A DNA stretch of 64,000 nucleotides, taken from positions 62,001 through 126,000 of the forward strand of contig NZ_VTUX01000006.1 of NCBI RefSeq assembly GCF_008370495.1, in the 5' to 3' direction. The notes under the pieces were generated by a model that was not told the origin of the DNA, made no database searches, and saw only the letters and a list, made by a program, of their open reading frames with translations. Source of the stretch: Pseudohalioglobus sediminis. Its GTDB lineage: Bacteria; Pseudomonadota; Gammaproteobacteria; Pseudomonadales; Halieaceae. The translations under genes were made by a program, and so were the position numbers. This document shows, one piece after another, positions 1 through 11,860 of this stretch. Position 1 is the stretch's first letter. Each line of letters begins with the position of its first letter.

Positions 1-809
1 ACCTCTATGCCGAGGTCTGCCAGGGTGTGGGGCTGAGTCCCGAATCATTGCATCTGCAACTGCAGCAGGCCGGGCTGGAGCAATTGGCCGAAGTTCGCGC
101 CGGCGATGCGGCTGTTGAAGCCATCCAGGTCATCCGTACCAAGCGCGCATCGATCAAGCCCCGGGGCAAGAACCAGCAGGGCTACGTGCGGGCCATCAGC
201 TATAACGACATCAACTTCGGCATCGGTCCGGCCGGCACCGGCAAGACCTACCTGGCCGTGGCCTGCGCTGTCGAGGCACTGCTGCAGGAACGCGTGCGGC
301 GCATTCTGCTGGTACGCCCGGCAGTGGAAGCGGGCGAGAAACTGGGCTTCCTGCCCGGCGACCTGAGCCAGAAAATCGATCCCTACCTGCGCCCGCTCTA
401 CGACGCGTTGTATGAGATGCTCGGATTTGAGACGGTCAACAAGTACATTGAGCGCAACATTATCGAGGTGGCACCGCTGGCCTTTATGCGGGGTCGAACC
501 TTGAACAATGCCTTTATCATCCTCGATGAAGCGCAGAACACCACGCGGGAACAGATGAAAATGTTTCTCACCCGCATCGGCTTTGGCTCTACCGCGGTGA
601 TTACGGGTGATGCCACCCAGATTGACCTGCCCCGCGGTGCACAGTCCGGCCTCACTCATGCAGGCAATATCCTGCACGATGTGGAAGGCATCGGCTTTAC
701 CTATTTCGCCAACAAGGACGTGGTGCGCCATCCCCTGGTGCAGCGTATCGTGACCGCCTATGACGCGCACGAGGACCGGGCCACCCCCCTGGACAAAAGC
801 AAGCCGTGA
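1..809 (+). CDS. phoH: PhoH-family ATPase (5' end outside window)
   Basis: PhoH-like P-loop ATPase, a cytoplasmic protein linked to RNA metabolism and usually encoded beside ybeY. The reading frame is open to the left edge: codons from base 3 read LYAEVCQG before the first in-window GTG, matching the conserved PhoH N-terminal region, so the true start lies upstream. Walker A is GPAGTGKT (about bases 225-250) and Walker B is IILDEAQN (about 515-540). The stop TGA overlaps the GTG start of ybeY by four bases, indicating translational coupling. Confidence 0.95.
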   Translation, partial: LYAEVCQGVGLSPESLHLQLQQAGLEQLAEVRAGDAAVEAIQVIRTKRASIKPRGKNQQGYVRAISYNDINFGIGPAGTGKTYLAVACAVEALLQERVRRILLVRPAVEAGEKLGFLPGDLSQKIDPYLRPLYDALYEMLGFETVNKYIERNIIEVAPLAFMRGRTLNNAFIILDEAQNTTREQMKMFLTRIGFGSTAVITGDATQIDLPRGAQSGLTHAGNILHDVEGIGFTYFANKDVVRHPLVQRIVTAYDAHEDRATPLDKSKP

Positions 810-1309
810 CCCTGCAACTGGACATTCAGCGCGCCAGCAGTGAAACCACCCCGGATGATGAGCAGCTACTGAACTGGATTGGTGCGGCACTCTCGGCGTG
901 CCACCAGGCAGCGCCTGCTGAGGGCGGGGACGCTGGTCCCGAAATCAGCCTGCGGCTGGTAGACAGGACCGAGATGAGCGCGCTGAACCAGCAGTACCGC
1001 GGCAAGCAGGGCCCCACCAACGTGCTCAGTTTCCCCGTCGATTTTCCGGCAGATCTTCACATACCGTTACTGGGCGACATCATCATTTGCGCGCCGGTAG
1101 TCCGCGATGAGGCCAGGGCACAGGGCAAACCACTGCATGCGCACTGGGCGCACATGGCGATTCACGGCACGCTCCACCTGCTGGGCTATGACCACATTGA
1201 GGCTGAGGAGGCGAAGGCGATGGAAGCCCTGGAGACTGAAATCCTGGGCACGCTGGGTATTCCCTGTCCCTACCTCGATGCACACAACAAGGAGCATGCA
1301 CGGGCATGA
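806..1309 (+). CDS. ybeY: Endoribonuclease YbeY (rRNA maturation)
   Basis: Single-strand-specific, zinc-dependent endoribonuclease involved in 16S rRNA 3' processing and 70S quality control. 167 aa, normal length. The zinc motif [11 protein letters not shown] gives ligands H120, H124 and H130. The GTG start lies inside the phoH stop (GTGA overlap) and the stop overlaps corC by four bases (ATGA), so phoH-ybeY-corC is a coupled unit. N-terminal residues 1-45 are poorly conserved, as is usual in the family. Confidence 0.96.
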   Translation: MTLQLDIQRASSETTPDDEQLLNWIGAALSACHQAAPAEGGDAGPEISLRLVDRTEMSALNQQYRGKQGPTNVLSFPVDFPADLHIPLLGDIIICAPVVRDEARAQGKPLHAHWAHMAIHGTLHLLGYDHIEAEEAKAMEALETEILGTLGIPCPYLDAHNKEHARA

Positions 1310-2151
1310 ACGACGACGCCACCGGCAACGACAACGACGAGCGATCCTGGCTGGAAAAGCTCGGCCAGTTGTTTTCCAGCGAGCCGCACAATCGCCGCGA
1401 CCTGCTGGACATCCTCGAAGTAGCCGCGGAGAACGAGGTTATTGATGAGGATGCCCGCAGCATCATGGAAGGCGCCATGCAGGTCGCTGACATGCAGGCC
1501 CGCGATATCATGATCCCGCGGGCGCAGATGGTGGTGATCAAGGCGGAGTGTTCGCTCGAGGAAATATTGCCGCAGATCACCCGCTCGGCGCACTCCCGTT
1601 ACCCCGTGGTCGGAGAGAATCCGGACGATATCCTGGGCATCCTCCTGGCCAAGGACCTGCTGCCGCAAATCCTGCACACCGACCACAGTGATTTCAAGAT
1701 CGAATCCCTGCTGCGCCCCACGGTGGTAGTGCCGGAAAGCAAGCGCCTCAACGTGCTGCTGCGCGAATTCAGGGAGAACCGCAACCACATGGCCATCGTT
1801 ATCGACGAATACGGTGGCGTGGCTGGCCTGGTGACAATTGAGGACGTGCTGGAAGAAATCGTCGGTGAGATCGAGGACGAGACAGACGCAGAAGCAGACC
1901 GTTTTATTCGCCGCATCTCAGACCAGGACTTCTTCATCAAGGCACTCACCCCGATCGACGAGTTCAACGAGTATTTCAGCACTGAATTCTCCGACGAGGA
2001 ATTCGACACCATCGGTGGCCTGGTCATGCAGGCCCTCGGCCATATGCCGACTCGCAACGAAGTGGCCACCATCGACAGATTTGAGTTCAAGGTTATCAAC
2101 GCCGACCAGCGCAAGATTCACAGCCTGCGCATGCGTCCACTGGAGGACTGA
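1306..2151 (+). CDS. corC: CorC/YbeX CBS-domain protein
   Basis: Cytosolic protein of the CorC/HlyC family with two CBS domains (about residues 65-190) followed by a transporter-associated CorC_HlyC domain (about 200-278). Known members are linked to magnesium/cobalt homeostasis and, in E. coli, to ribosome-related functions. There is no membrane segment in its 281 aa, so it is the soluble YbeX type rather than a membrane CNNM-type protein. The segment VIDEYGGVAGLVTIEDVLEE is the family signature. It is coupled to ybeY and lies nine bases before lnt, as in many gammaproteobacteria. Confidence 0.93.
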   Translation: MNDDATGNDNDERSWLEKLGQLFSSEPHNRRDLLDILEVAAENEVIDEDARSIMEGAMQVADMQARDIMIPRAQMVVIKAECSLEEILPQITRSAHSRYPVVGENPDDILGILLAKDLLPQILHTDHSDFKIESLLRPTVVVPESKRLNVLLREFRENRNHMAIVIDEYGGVAGLVTIEDVLEEIVGEIEDETDAEADRFIRRISDQDFFIKALTPIDEFNEYFSTEFSDEEFDTIGGLVMQALGHMPTRNEVATIDRFEFKVINADQRKIHSLRMRPLED

Positions 2152-2160
2152 GTCCAGCCG

Positions 2161-3684
2161 ATGAACAGCAGCCAGCAGGAATCCGGGCTGACGCCCTTGC
2201 AGGTACTGCTGCTGGCCCCCTTCAGCGGCAGCCTGGTGACACTGTCCCTGGCACCCTTCGACCTGTGGCCGCTGGGCATCCTGAGCTGCGCACTGCTGGC
2301 CTGGCTGCTGAGCACCTGCCAGGCCAGGGCGGCGTTCTGGCGCGGCTGGCTGTACGGTCTGGGCATGTTCGGCAGCGGTGTTTCCTGGGTATACGTCAGT
2401 ATCCATGTGCACGGCTATGCACCGGTGCCCCTCGCCGCCCTGCTGACCCTGTTGTTCTGCGCCGGCCTGGCGCTATTTCCCGCCTTGTTCGCCTGGTGTT
2501 ACGTGCGCCTCGTGCGCGCACTGCCGGGGGGCATGCTGGCAGGCTTTCCGGTGTTGTGGGTGCTGGCTGAATGGCTGCGCAGCTGGGTCCTGACCGGGTT
2601 TCCATGGCTGCTGCTGGGCTACGCCCACATCGACACGTGGATTGCCGGGTGGGCCCCGGTTGTGGGGGTCTTTGGCCTGTCTTTCATCTGCGCCCTGAGC
2701 GGGAGCTGCCTGTTCCTGGCCTGGCGCAGCCGCCGTGCCGTTGCCATCGCCACCTATGCTGTTATCGCCGGGCTGCTGTGGGCCGGCGGCGGCATCCTGA
2801 AACCGATCCAGTGGGTAGCGCCCGCCAGCGAAACCCCGCTCAGCGTCGCCATCTACCAGCCCAATATCCCGCAGGTGAACAAGTGGGACCGGCGCTATTA
2901 CCACCCTATCCTGCAGCAAATGGAACGGGCCAGTGAGCCGCTGATGGGTGCCGATATCCTGCTGTGGCCGGAAGCAGCCATACCCAATTACTACCAGAAC
3001 GCTCGCGACTTCATTGACCCGATCGCCGAACGCGCCCGCTTACTCGAAACCACGCTGATTACCGGCATCCCCTTCCGGCCGGAAGGGGAGCAGCACTATC
3101 ACAACAGCATCATCGCCCTGGGCCAGGGTGAGGGTGTCTATCACAAACAGCGCCTGGTGCCGTTTGGCGAATATGTACCGCTGGAACAGTTCCTGCGCGG
3201 GCTTATTGCGTTCTTCGACCTGCCCATGTCCGCGTTTACGCCCGGGCCCGGGGAGCAGCCACCCCTGCGCGCCGGTGCCTTTCGTATCGCCCCGTTCATC
3301 TGCTATGAAATCGTCTATCCCGACCTGGTAGCCCGTGGTGCGCGTGATGCAGACCTGCTGGTGACCATCAGCAATGACAGCTGGTTCGGCGATTCGATAG
3401 GCCCCCTGCAGCACCTGCAGATGGCACAGATGCGCGCCCTGGAGAATGGCCGCTATTTGATCCGCGGCACCAACAACGGGGTGTCAGCCATCATCAACTA
3501 CCGCGGCGAGATAGTCGCAGACAGCGAGCGGTTCGTCGAAACCAGCCTGCGCGGGGACGCCGAAACCATGCTCGGCAATACCCCCTTTACCAGCTTTGGC
3601 TCCCTGCCCGTCATCAGCGGTAGCGTACTCGGCCTCGTGCTGATGTACCTACTCTACCTCGGTTTCTGGCGCGACAACGACTGA
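2161..3684 (+). CDS. lnt: Apolipoprotein N-acyltransferase
   Basis: Integral inner-membrane enzyme that adds the third acyl chain to the N-terminal cysteine of lipoproteins. 507 aa: about eight hydrophobic helices over residues 1-220, then a periplasmic nitrilase-type domain and a C-terminal anchor (about 475-503). The Glu-Lys-Cys triad is visible: E271 (LLWPEAAIPN), K329 (YHKQRLVPFGEY) and C381 (FICYEIVYPD). It follows corC by nine bases, so it is probably co-transcribed. Confidence 0.97.
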   Translation: MNSSQQESGLTPLQVLLLAPFSGSLVTLSLAPFDLWPLGILSCALLAWLLSTCQARAAFWRGWLYGLGMFGSGVSWVYVSIHVHGYAPVPLAALLTLLFCAGLALFPALFAWCYVRLVRALPGGMLAGFPVLWVLAEWLRSWVLTGFPWLLLGYAHIDTWIAGWAPVVGVFGLSFICALSGSCLFLAWRSRRAVAIATYAVIAGLLWAGGGILKPIQWVAPASETPLSVAIYQPNIPQVNKWDRRYYHPILQQMERASEPLMGADILLWPEAAIPNYYQNARDFIDPIAERARLLETTLITGIPFRPEGEQHYHNSIIALGQGEGVYHKQRLVPFGEYVPLEQFLRGLIAFFDLPMSAFTPGPGEQPPLRAGAFRIAPFICYEIVYPDLVARGARDADLLVTISNDSWFGDSIGPLQHLQMAQMRALENGRYLIRGTNNGVSAIINYRGEIVADSERFVETSLRGDAETMLGNTPFTSFGSLPVISGSVLGLVLMYLLYLGFWRDND

Positions 3685-3741
3685 GCCCGGGGCCACCGGC
3701 CGCAGCCGTACAACAGGTCATATTGACCGGCTTACCTTTAG

Positions 3742-6270
<2,529 letters not shown>

Positions 6271-6289
6271 GCTAAGCGGAAGACATAAG

Positions 6290-6808
6290 ATGATTTGGCG
6301 CCATGCGCAAACCACGTTAGTGCTGGGTGCAGCACTTATTCTCTCCGCCTGTGGATTCCATCTGCGCGGCACCGGTGATGTCTCGGTTTCCGACGAGTGG
6401 CGCACCATGCATATGGTTAGCAACAACCCCAATAGCGAATTCAGCCGTGAGATCAAAACCCGGTTTGCCGCCAACGGCGTCGAGTGGCAGGAAGACAAGT
6501 CGCAGGCTAATTACCAGCTGGTGCTGGGCCCGGAGCGCTTCAGCCAGCGCAATCTCTCGCTCAACGCCGAGGCGCGAGCCGCCGAGTTCGAGCTCACCAT
6601 GCGCTCCACGTTTTCTGTACGCGACCAGAATGGCAGGGAAATCATGCCTGACACCACCGGTTCCGTGGTCAAGCAAATGGAAAACGACCCCCGCAATGTG
6701 GTTGGCAAGGCCGAAGAGATTCGTATCCTGAAATCAGAGATGCGCGGCGAGCTGGCGCAACAGATCCTGCGCCGCATCGCCTTCTTTGCCGCCAGCCAGG
6801 ACAGCTGA
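6290..6808 (+). CDS. lptE: LPS-assembly lipoprotein LptE
   Basis: Outer-membrane lipoprotein that plugs the LptD barrel in lipopolysaccharide export. I chose the ATG at 6290 (172 aa) because it gives a standard lipoprotein signal: MIWRHAQ, a hydrophobic core, then lipobox LSAC followed by GFHLRG, which is the conserved start of mature LptE. A longer in-frame TTG at 6257 would put a polar extension in front of the signal and overlap leuS. The stop overlaps the holA start (TGATG). The leuS-lptE-holA order is standard. Confidence 0.93.
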   Translation: MIWRHAQTTLVLGAALILSACGFHLRGTGDVSVSDEWRTMHMVSNNPNSEFSREIKTRFAANGVEWQEDKSQANYQLVLGPERFSQRNLSLNAEARAAEFELTMRSTFSVRDQNGREIMPDTTGSVVKQMENDPRNVVGKAEEIRILKSEMRGELAQQILRRIAFFAASQDS

Positions 6809-7836
6809 TGCGCATCTATCCGGAGAAACTCGCCGGACAGCTCAATAAACAGGTGTTACCGGTTTACCTGGTCAGCGGGGATGAACCCCTGCTGGTACAG
6901 GAATGCTGCGACCTGGTGCGCCAGGCCGCGCGCAAGGCCGGCTGTACTGATCGCGAACTGCTGGACACCAGTACTCCCGGCTTCAAATGGGATGACATAC
7001 TCGCCAGCGCGTCCAGTATGTCGCTGTTCGCCGAGCGCAAACTGGTCGAACTGCGCATACCCAATGGCAAACCCGGCGCCGAGGGCAGCAAGGCACTGCT
7101 GGAATACCTGGCCATCGCTGGCAGCGGCGAAGACATCCTGCTGCTGGTTGCAGGCAAAATCGATAAACAATCCACCAACAGCAAGTGGTACAAGGCGCTT
7201 GATGCCGTTGGCGGCACGGTGCAGGTCTGGCCGGTAGACGCCAGCGAACTGCCCCGCTGGCTGCAGCAGCGTGTCAGTGCAGCTGGCATGAGCATCGATA
7301 ACGAGGCCCTGCAACTGCTCTGTGACCGGGTTGAAGGTAACTTGCTGGCAGCAGTGCAGGAGGTGGAGAAACTCAAATTGCTGGCCAGCGATGGGCAGAT
7401 CAACGCGGCAACAGTCACCGCCGCCGTGTCCAACAATGCCCGCTACAACCTGTTCGACATGACTGACAAGGCGCTGTTGGGCAACGCGACCGCGGCCCTG
7501 AAAATGCTGCACGGCCTGCGCGGCGAAGGCAGCGAACCCACCGTGGTGTTGTGGGCGTTGCTGCGCGAGATCCGCACCCTGCAGCAGGCCAGGTCAGCCA
7601 TGGATAGTGGGCAGAGCCCGCAACAGGCCCTGGCATCGCTGCGGGTCTGGAAAAATCGCATGAGCCTGATGCAGGGCGCCCTCTCCCGGCATTCGGGCAA
7701 CTCACTGGCAGCGCTGCTGGAACAGGCCACCCGGGTCGATGGCAGCATCAAGGGCTACGCCAGCGGCAAACCCTGGGACAACCTTGAAGTACTGCTGCTG
7801 GCGCTGGCGGGCGCCCCCGGCCAGCGCCCGGCCTAG
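6808..7836 (+). CDS. holA: DNA polymerase III delta subunit
   Basis: Clamp-loader subunit that opens the beta clamp. 342 aa, full length. The N-terminal AAA+-like fold includes VYLVSGDEPLLVQECCDLVR, the usual delta-subunit opening, and the C-terminal helical domain follows. It lacks a functional Walker A motif, as delta subunits do. Its start overlaps the lptE stop. The gene closes the housekeeping operon; the next gene, imuA, is separately regulated. Confidence 0.95.
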   Translation: MRIYPEKLAGQLNKQVLPVYLVSGDEPLLVQECCDLVRQAARKAGCTDRELLDTSTPGFKWDDILASASSMSLFAERKLVELRIPNGKPGAEGSKALLEYLAIAGSGEDILLLVAGKIDKQSTNSKWYKALDAVGGTVQVWPVDASELPRWLQQRVSAAGMSIDNEALQLLCDRVEGNLLAAVQEVEKLKLLASDGQINAATVTAAVSNNARYNLFDMTDKALLGNATAALKMLHGLRGEGSEPTVVLWALLREIRTLQQARSAMDSGQSPQQALASLRVWKNRMSLMQGALSRHSGNSLAALLEQATRVDGSIKGYASGKPWDNLEVLLLALAGAPGQRPA

Positions 7837-7956
7837 CACCACCTCAGCTCCCGCAGCGTCAGTACGCCGCCAGACCTGTCGCCTTTCCATACACACCTGA
7901 ATTGTGCCAATTAGTACCCCTTCCCGGAGCCTTGCAATCCGCCTCACACAATAATA

Positions 7957-7987
7957 CTGTATATACAAACAGTGTATAGACATACAG
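7957..7987 (+). promoter_or_regulatory. LexA (SOS) operator upstream of imuA
   Basis: CTGTATATACAAACAG at 7957-7972 is an exact CTGT-N8-ACAG gammaproteobacterial LexA box. An abutting degenerate copy, GTGT-ATAGACAT-ACAG, sits at 7972-7987. The boxes end 25-40 bases before the imuA ATG and precede its GAGGTG ribosome site (8001-8006). Two adjacent boxes suggest tight repression. LexA binding is inferred from sequence only. Confidence 0.85.
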
Positions 7988-8012
7988 TTATAGAGACGAA
8001 GAGGTGTAGATT

Positions 8013-8738
8013 ATGAACGAGGCACTGCAAGCCGTGATCAATCGCTCCGATACCTGGCAGGGGCATCTCGGACACCACCGCCCCTGTTCCAACAGCGAAC
8101 ATCACTGGCGGGAAGACATTCTGCCTACCGGTTACAAGTCGCTGAATGCCCAGTTACAGCATGGTGGCTGGCCCTTGGGCAACTGCGTGGAAATGCTAAG
8201 CGATGGCAGCGGCCTGGGCTCGATGGGCCTGTTCCTCCCCGCCATGGAAAAACTCAGCGAAGAAGGGCGCTGGCAGGTATTTATTGCCCCCCCTTTCACG
8301 CCCTACGCGCCGCTGCTCAAGGCCAGGGGCATAGACACCGGGCAAATACTGCTGGTGCACCCGAAAAACCGCGAAGATTTGCTCTGGGCCACGGAGCAGG
8401 CACTGCGCAGCACAACGTCCAGTGCCGTATTCAGCTGGCTCGGGGCGCATCGTTACAGCTACAGTGAACTGCGCAAACTACAGCTGGCTGCTGCCGACAG
8501 CGATGGCCTGAGTGTATTGTTCCGCCCGCTTGAAGCTGGCCGTAACCACGCCCCGGCAAGCCTGCGCCTGGCAATGCACGAGTACCGCAAGGTGCATATC
8601 CTGAAGCAGCGCGGCGGCAATCAACACCTGGATGTGGCACTGCCGCCATCGGAAGACGTGCCCAACCAGCCCCAGTTGTGGGAAGTGCCCGCCTGGCAGG
8701 AAAGCCCTCGGGAACAATCGGTCTTCTCCTTCGCCTGA
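8013..8738 (+). CDS. imuA: ImuA, SOS translesion mutasome protein
   Basis: RecA/SulA-like accessory protein of the ImuA-ImuB-DnaE2 mutagenic translesion synthesis system. 241 aa, typical for gammaproteobacterial ImuA. The HHWREDILPTGYKSLNAQL opening and GGWPLGNCVEML segment match the family. The usual RecA-type GxxxxGKT is replaced by SDGSGLGSMGL, as seen in ImuA. The ATG at 8013 follows GAGGTG. Unlike the common imuA-imuB-dnaE2 operon, imuA stands alone here: imuB is 3.5 kb away and dnaE2 18 kb away. Confidence 0.88.
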   Translation: MNEALQAVINRSDTWQGHLGHHRPCSNSEHHWREDILPTGYKSLNAQLQHGGWPLGNCVEMLSDGSGLGSMGLFLPAMEKLSEEGRWQVFIAPPFTPYAPLLKARGIDTGQILLVHPKNREDLLWATEQALRSTTSSAVFSWLGAHRYSYSELRKLQLAAADSDGLSVLFRPLEAGRNHAPASLRLAMHEYRKVHILKQRGGNQHLDVALPPSEDVPNQPQLWEVPAWQESPREQSVFSFA

Positions 8739-8930
8739 GAGGTAGTCACCCTGCCCTGCACCGGGGTCGCAGCTGCCGTGCACTGGCGACCGGGTGCCGG
8801 GTTCCACCCGCCCTGCCTGCGCCAGCGTCGCTATTGACCACTGTTTACAAACAATTTTATGCTGCTGCCTGTGGTGTCGTCACTGGCGCCACCAGCGCTG
8901 AAAAATGATTCCCCGGACACCGTGACGAAT

Positions 8931-9048
8931 TTGTGACCGAGATCACGCAAGCCCGGCATGGCCCTGGGAGCTTGTCGCGCGATACAATATAAAATCAATT
9001 ACTGATACCTCCCTGCCAGGCTGCCTGGCAGTTGCCCCAGACGGGGCA
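8931..9048 (+). promoter_or_regulatory. Leader of the ExeA-like gene: CRP-like site and two hairpins
   Basis: This lies in the 355-base gap 8739-9093, which holds no convincing gene. TGTGA-CCGAGA-TCACG at 8932-8947 matches the CRP/Vfr consensus TGTGA-N6-TCACA except at the last base. An AT-rich TACAATATAAAAT follows at about 8983-8995. Two hairpins come next: CTGCCAGG/CCTGGCAG (9013-9031, three-base loop) and TGCCCC/GGGGCA (9033-9048). Neither has a T-run, so they look like leader structures rather than terminators. Confidence 0.4.
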
Positions 9049-9093
9049 GGCAGGTACATCCCCAGGCTGCGGAGCGTCCAGGCAATTCCCACA

Positions 9094-11253
9094 ATGAACG
9101 ACAAGCTTTACGGCCTCAGCCACAACCCTTTCTCAGCGGACGCCACTCCAGGTCGGGCGTTTTCGCACCCTGCGCATCGGCAAGCCCTCAGCAGCCTGGA
9201 ATACGAGCTCATGAACGGCACCGCCATGGTGGTTATTGCCGGGGAAAAAGGTGCCGGCAAGCGCACTTTGATCGCCGACATGTTGTTGCGCTATCCGCTT
9301 AGCGATCTCGAAACCGTGCAACTTTCCGCTACCGAGTTCGAAAAAGCGGATTGGCCGGTGCGGCTAGCCAAGGCATTTTCCGTTACCACCGATGCCAATG
9401 ACGAAGCGACTGTTCTCAGCGCCTTGCGCGCACATTTCGATGAAAAACAGGCCCAGGGGAAAAAACTGTTGCTGCATGTCTACCATGCAGACAGCCTCAG
9501 CCTGGAATGCCTGGAGCAACTGAAATCGCTCATGCAGGGTGATGCCGGCACCCGCAGGCTGCGCGTTTTCCTGACCGGCAAGCCCGCTATTGTGCAACTG
9601 ATCAATGCCTTCACTGATGAACACCCGCTCGGTGATGCAGTGTCTCACCTCAGGCTGGGACCCATTGACTCAGCACAGCAAACCGGCAACTACATCGTGC
9701 ACCGCTTGCGACAGGCTGGCTGGCAGGGAACCCCGGGCATCAGCGCCGAGGCCGTCGCCGCGCTGCACGAGCGCAGCGGTGGCATTCCCGGGCAGATCAA
9801 CCTGCTATGTCAGCAGGCACTTGAAAATGCAGCGGCCAGTGGCAAGGCATCCCTGACCCCCGATGATCTTGGCCCGGTGCCCACGCAGGCTGACAAACAG
9901 CCCCCGCGTGACGCTGCCGCGGGTTTGGCCAGGCCTCCGCTGAGCGCCGCTCCCCCGCGGGCACCGAGTCCGGATCCAGAGCCGCAACCGGAACCGGAAC
10001 CGGAACCGGAACCGACAAACGACGCACTGCCCGAAGGAAACGAGACCTTTTTCGCCCGCGCCGAGCAGGCCGATCACATCTACACCGACCGCCGGCCCAC
10101 CCCCAGGCGGCGCTCTGCCGCCGGCCCCCTGCTATTTCTGTTGCTGGTGCTCGGCGCCGCGTGCGCTGCGGTCTACTGGGACCTCAACCATGATCGCAGG
10201 CTGCTGGAAATCGAACCCGTCGCACATATCCTGCAATCCCTGGGGCTGGCATCACTACCCGGCCGCAGCGACGCGCCTGTGCCGGCGGTAACGACCCCTG
10301 ATCACACTGCCTCAACTGCCACTCAACAGTTCGATGACATGGAGCAGGAGGCAGAGGCCGCCACCCAGGCCCCGTATAGCCCGCCCGATGCGTATGAGCA
10401 GGCGCCCCGCACAGGGACAGGTGACGCCACACCAGAACCAGTGGCAACATTCACCGACCCGCTTGCAACGCCAGCCGCGGCTGCGGACAGTGCCGAAGAG
10501 CCCGCCGCGGATACGCCCCTCTACGGCGAAGAGAGCAGCGCAAGCGCAACGAGCACATATGATGGCGCTGACCCGCAGGCCGACGCCATTGCGGCGCCTG
10601 TTACAGAGCCGCTGGCAGAGCCAGTGCAGGAGGACGTAACAGCAACCGTCGAGGGCGAGGCAGTAACAGCTGCCCCGGCGGAGCCTCCGGCACCGGCAAC
10701 ACTGGCGGGCGCGGATGACAGTGCCGACATGGCGAGCGCTACAGCTGATAACGCTGAGCCAGCCGCGCCGACGCTGGCAATGCTGGTGCCGGCCAACGGC
10801 CCTGACAGCTTTTATATTGACTCCGGGCTGGTCACCCGGGGTGACAGGATGATTATCAATCGAGCACTGGCTGAAGCCCTGGAACCCTATGCCGCGGGGC
10901 TGGCATGGCGCAGTGACGGCCTGCTGGAGATTGAGCCCCGGGGGTTGGCTGGTGGTTATGCGCCGGTAGCACTCGGGGAGGCGATCGATGGCATCGCCTT
11001 TACGGTTCGCAACTTCAGCGGCCTCGGCCTGCTGGTCAGCGCGCCGAGAGCCGGCGACACCGGTATTCTGGCGGGCCAGCCTACTGCCTCGACCCTGGTT
11101 GAACTGGCTGAATCCCGGTTGCGCGACAACGACTTCAGCCGGGAGGTGGTTTCCCTGGTGGACGACAGTGTCGACGCCATCAACAGTGCCCGCACGCCCC
11201 GGGATGACCGCCTGCGCATACTTGTCGTGCCCTATCAACAGGACAGCAGATAA
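9094..11253 (+). CDS. ExeA/GspA-like AAA+ ATPase with membrane anchor and large periplasmic tail
   Basis: 719 aa. Residues 1-270 resemble the ExeA/GspA (AAA_22) ATPase: the LYGLSHNPFSADATP opening and Walker A GEKGAGKRT (50-58). Where ExeA has a hhhhDEA Walker B, this protein has LLLHVYHADSL (about 125-135), so the usual acidic pair is not in place. A Pro/Glu-rich linker (about 275-310, from CCGGAA hexamers) leads to one membrane helix (about 343-362). The tail is acidic and Ala/Pro-rich (365-560), ending in a compact domain (about 565-715) that I do not recognise. ExeA-type proteins work at the cell wall (secretin or SPOR/DamX-like roles); a similar role is inferred. It sits between imuA and imuB on the same strand but has its own leader. 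Confidence 0.7.
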   Translation: MNDKLYGLSHNPFSADATPGRAFSHPAHRQALSSLEYELMNGTAMVVIAGEKGAGKRTLIADMLLRYPLSDLETVQLSATEFEKADWPVRLAKAFSVTTDANDEATVLSALRAHFDEKQAQGKKLLLHVYHADSLSLECLEQLKSLMQGDAGTRRLRVFLTGKPAIVQLINAFTDEHPLGDAVSHLRLGPIDSAQQTGNYIVHRLRQAGWQGTPGISAEAVAALHERSGGIPGQINLLCQQALENAAASGKASLTPDDLGPVPTQADKQPPRDAAAGLARPPLSAAPPRAPSPDPEPQPEPEPEPEPTNDALPEGNETFFARAEQADHIYTDRRPTPRRRSAAGPLLFLLLVLGAACAAVYWDLNHDRRLLEIEPVAHILQSLGLASLPGRSDAPVPAVTTPDHTASTATQQFDDMEQEAEAATQAPYSPPDAYEQAPRTGTGDATPEPVATFTDPLATPAAAADSAEEPAADTPLYGEESSASATSTYDGADPQADAIAAPVTEPLAEPVQEDVTATVEGEAVTAAPAEPPAPATLAGADDSADMASATADNAEPAAPTLAMLVPANGPDSFYIDSGLVTRGDRMIINRALAEALEPYAAGLAWRSDGLLEIEPRGLAGGYAPVALGEAIDGIAFTVRNFSGLGLLVSAPRAGDTGILAGQPTASTLVELAESRLRDNDFSREVVSLVDDSVDAINSARTPRDDRLRILVVPYQQDSR
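9988..10014 (+). repeat. CCGGAA hexanucleotide tandem repeat (coding)
   Basis: Four exact CCGGAA copies run from 9988 to 10011, plus a partial fifth, encoding Pro-Glu dipeptides just before the membrane helix of the ExeA-like protein. Copy-number change would alter length by two residues without shifting the frame. Confidence 0.8.
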
Positions 11254-11390
11254 GCCCTTGCCGGCAGCGGGCAAAGCAAACGCTGCCGCATATCCGGCTG
11301 GCCCGGCACCCTGAGATGCATCAATAGTGGTACCGGGGGATTCTGCTAGACTTGGGCCCTTGTTTTATCAACGCACCCGGGAGCAGCATC

Positions 11391-11828
11391 ATGCAGGAAT
11401 TCCCCCACCATTACCTGGTGAGCGCCGAGGCCGAGGATTCCGGCACGGTAGTACTGAAAAGCGACACCATGCCGCAGCTGGTATCGGCCCCGCCGGCTGA
11501 ATTTGGCGGGCCGGGTGACCAGTGGTCCCCGGAGCACCTGCTGGTAGCCGCCGTCGTCGACTGCTTTGTGCTCTCCTTTCGCGCCATTGCCCGCGCCTCG
11601 AAACTGGAATGGACCTCGCTTGAAGCCAGCGCCGAAGGCACCCTGGACAGGGTTGACCGCGTCACCCAGTTCACGGCCTTCTCAATGAAGGCCACACTGG
11701 CGATACCGGCCCAGACAGATACCGACAAGGCGCAGCGACTGCTGGAAAAGGCCGAGAGTACCTGCCTTATCACCAACTCCATGAAAGCACCCTGCCATCT
11801 CGAAGTTGATATAATCGCGGCCCCTTGA
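11391..11828 (+). CDS. OsmC/Ohr-family protein
   Basis: Cytoplasmic OsmC-like protein, a family of thiol peroxidases acting on organic hydroperoxides. 145 aa from the ATG at 11391, which has a GGGAGC ribosome site. An in-frame ATG at 11352 lacks one and adds non-conserved residues. The two family cysteines are present: C in VAAVVDCFVLSF (about 60) and C in AESTCLITNSM (about 125). The conserved GGPGDQWSPEHLLVAAV segment is clear. The specific sub-family (OsmC, Ohr or YhfA) is uncertain. Confidence 0.88.
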   Translation: MQEFPHHYLVSAEAEDSGTVVLKSDTMPQLVSAPPAEFGGPGDQWSPEHLLVAAVVDCFVLSFRAIARASKLEWTSLEASAEGTLDRVDRVTQFTAFSMKATLAIPAQTDTDKAQRLLEKAESTCLITNSMKAPCHLEVDIIAAP

Positions 11829-11860
11829 ACTGGGGCCGATGCAAGGCCCGGGAGCGCGAA

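Noticed and set aside
9988-10014. Possible CRISPR or short repeat array
   Set aside because: It is a CCGGAA coding repeat (Pro-Glu) within the ExeA-like gene; there are no spacers.
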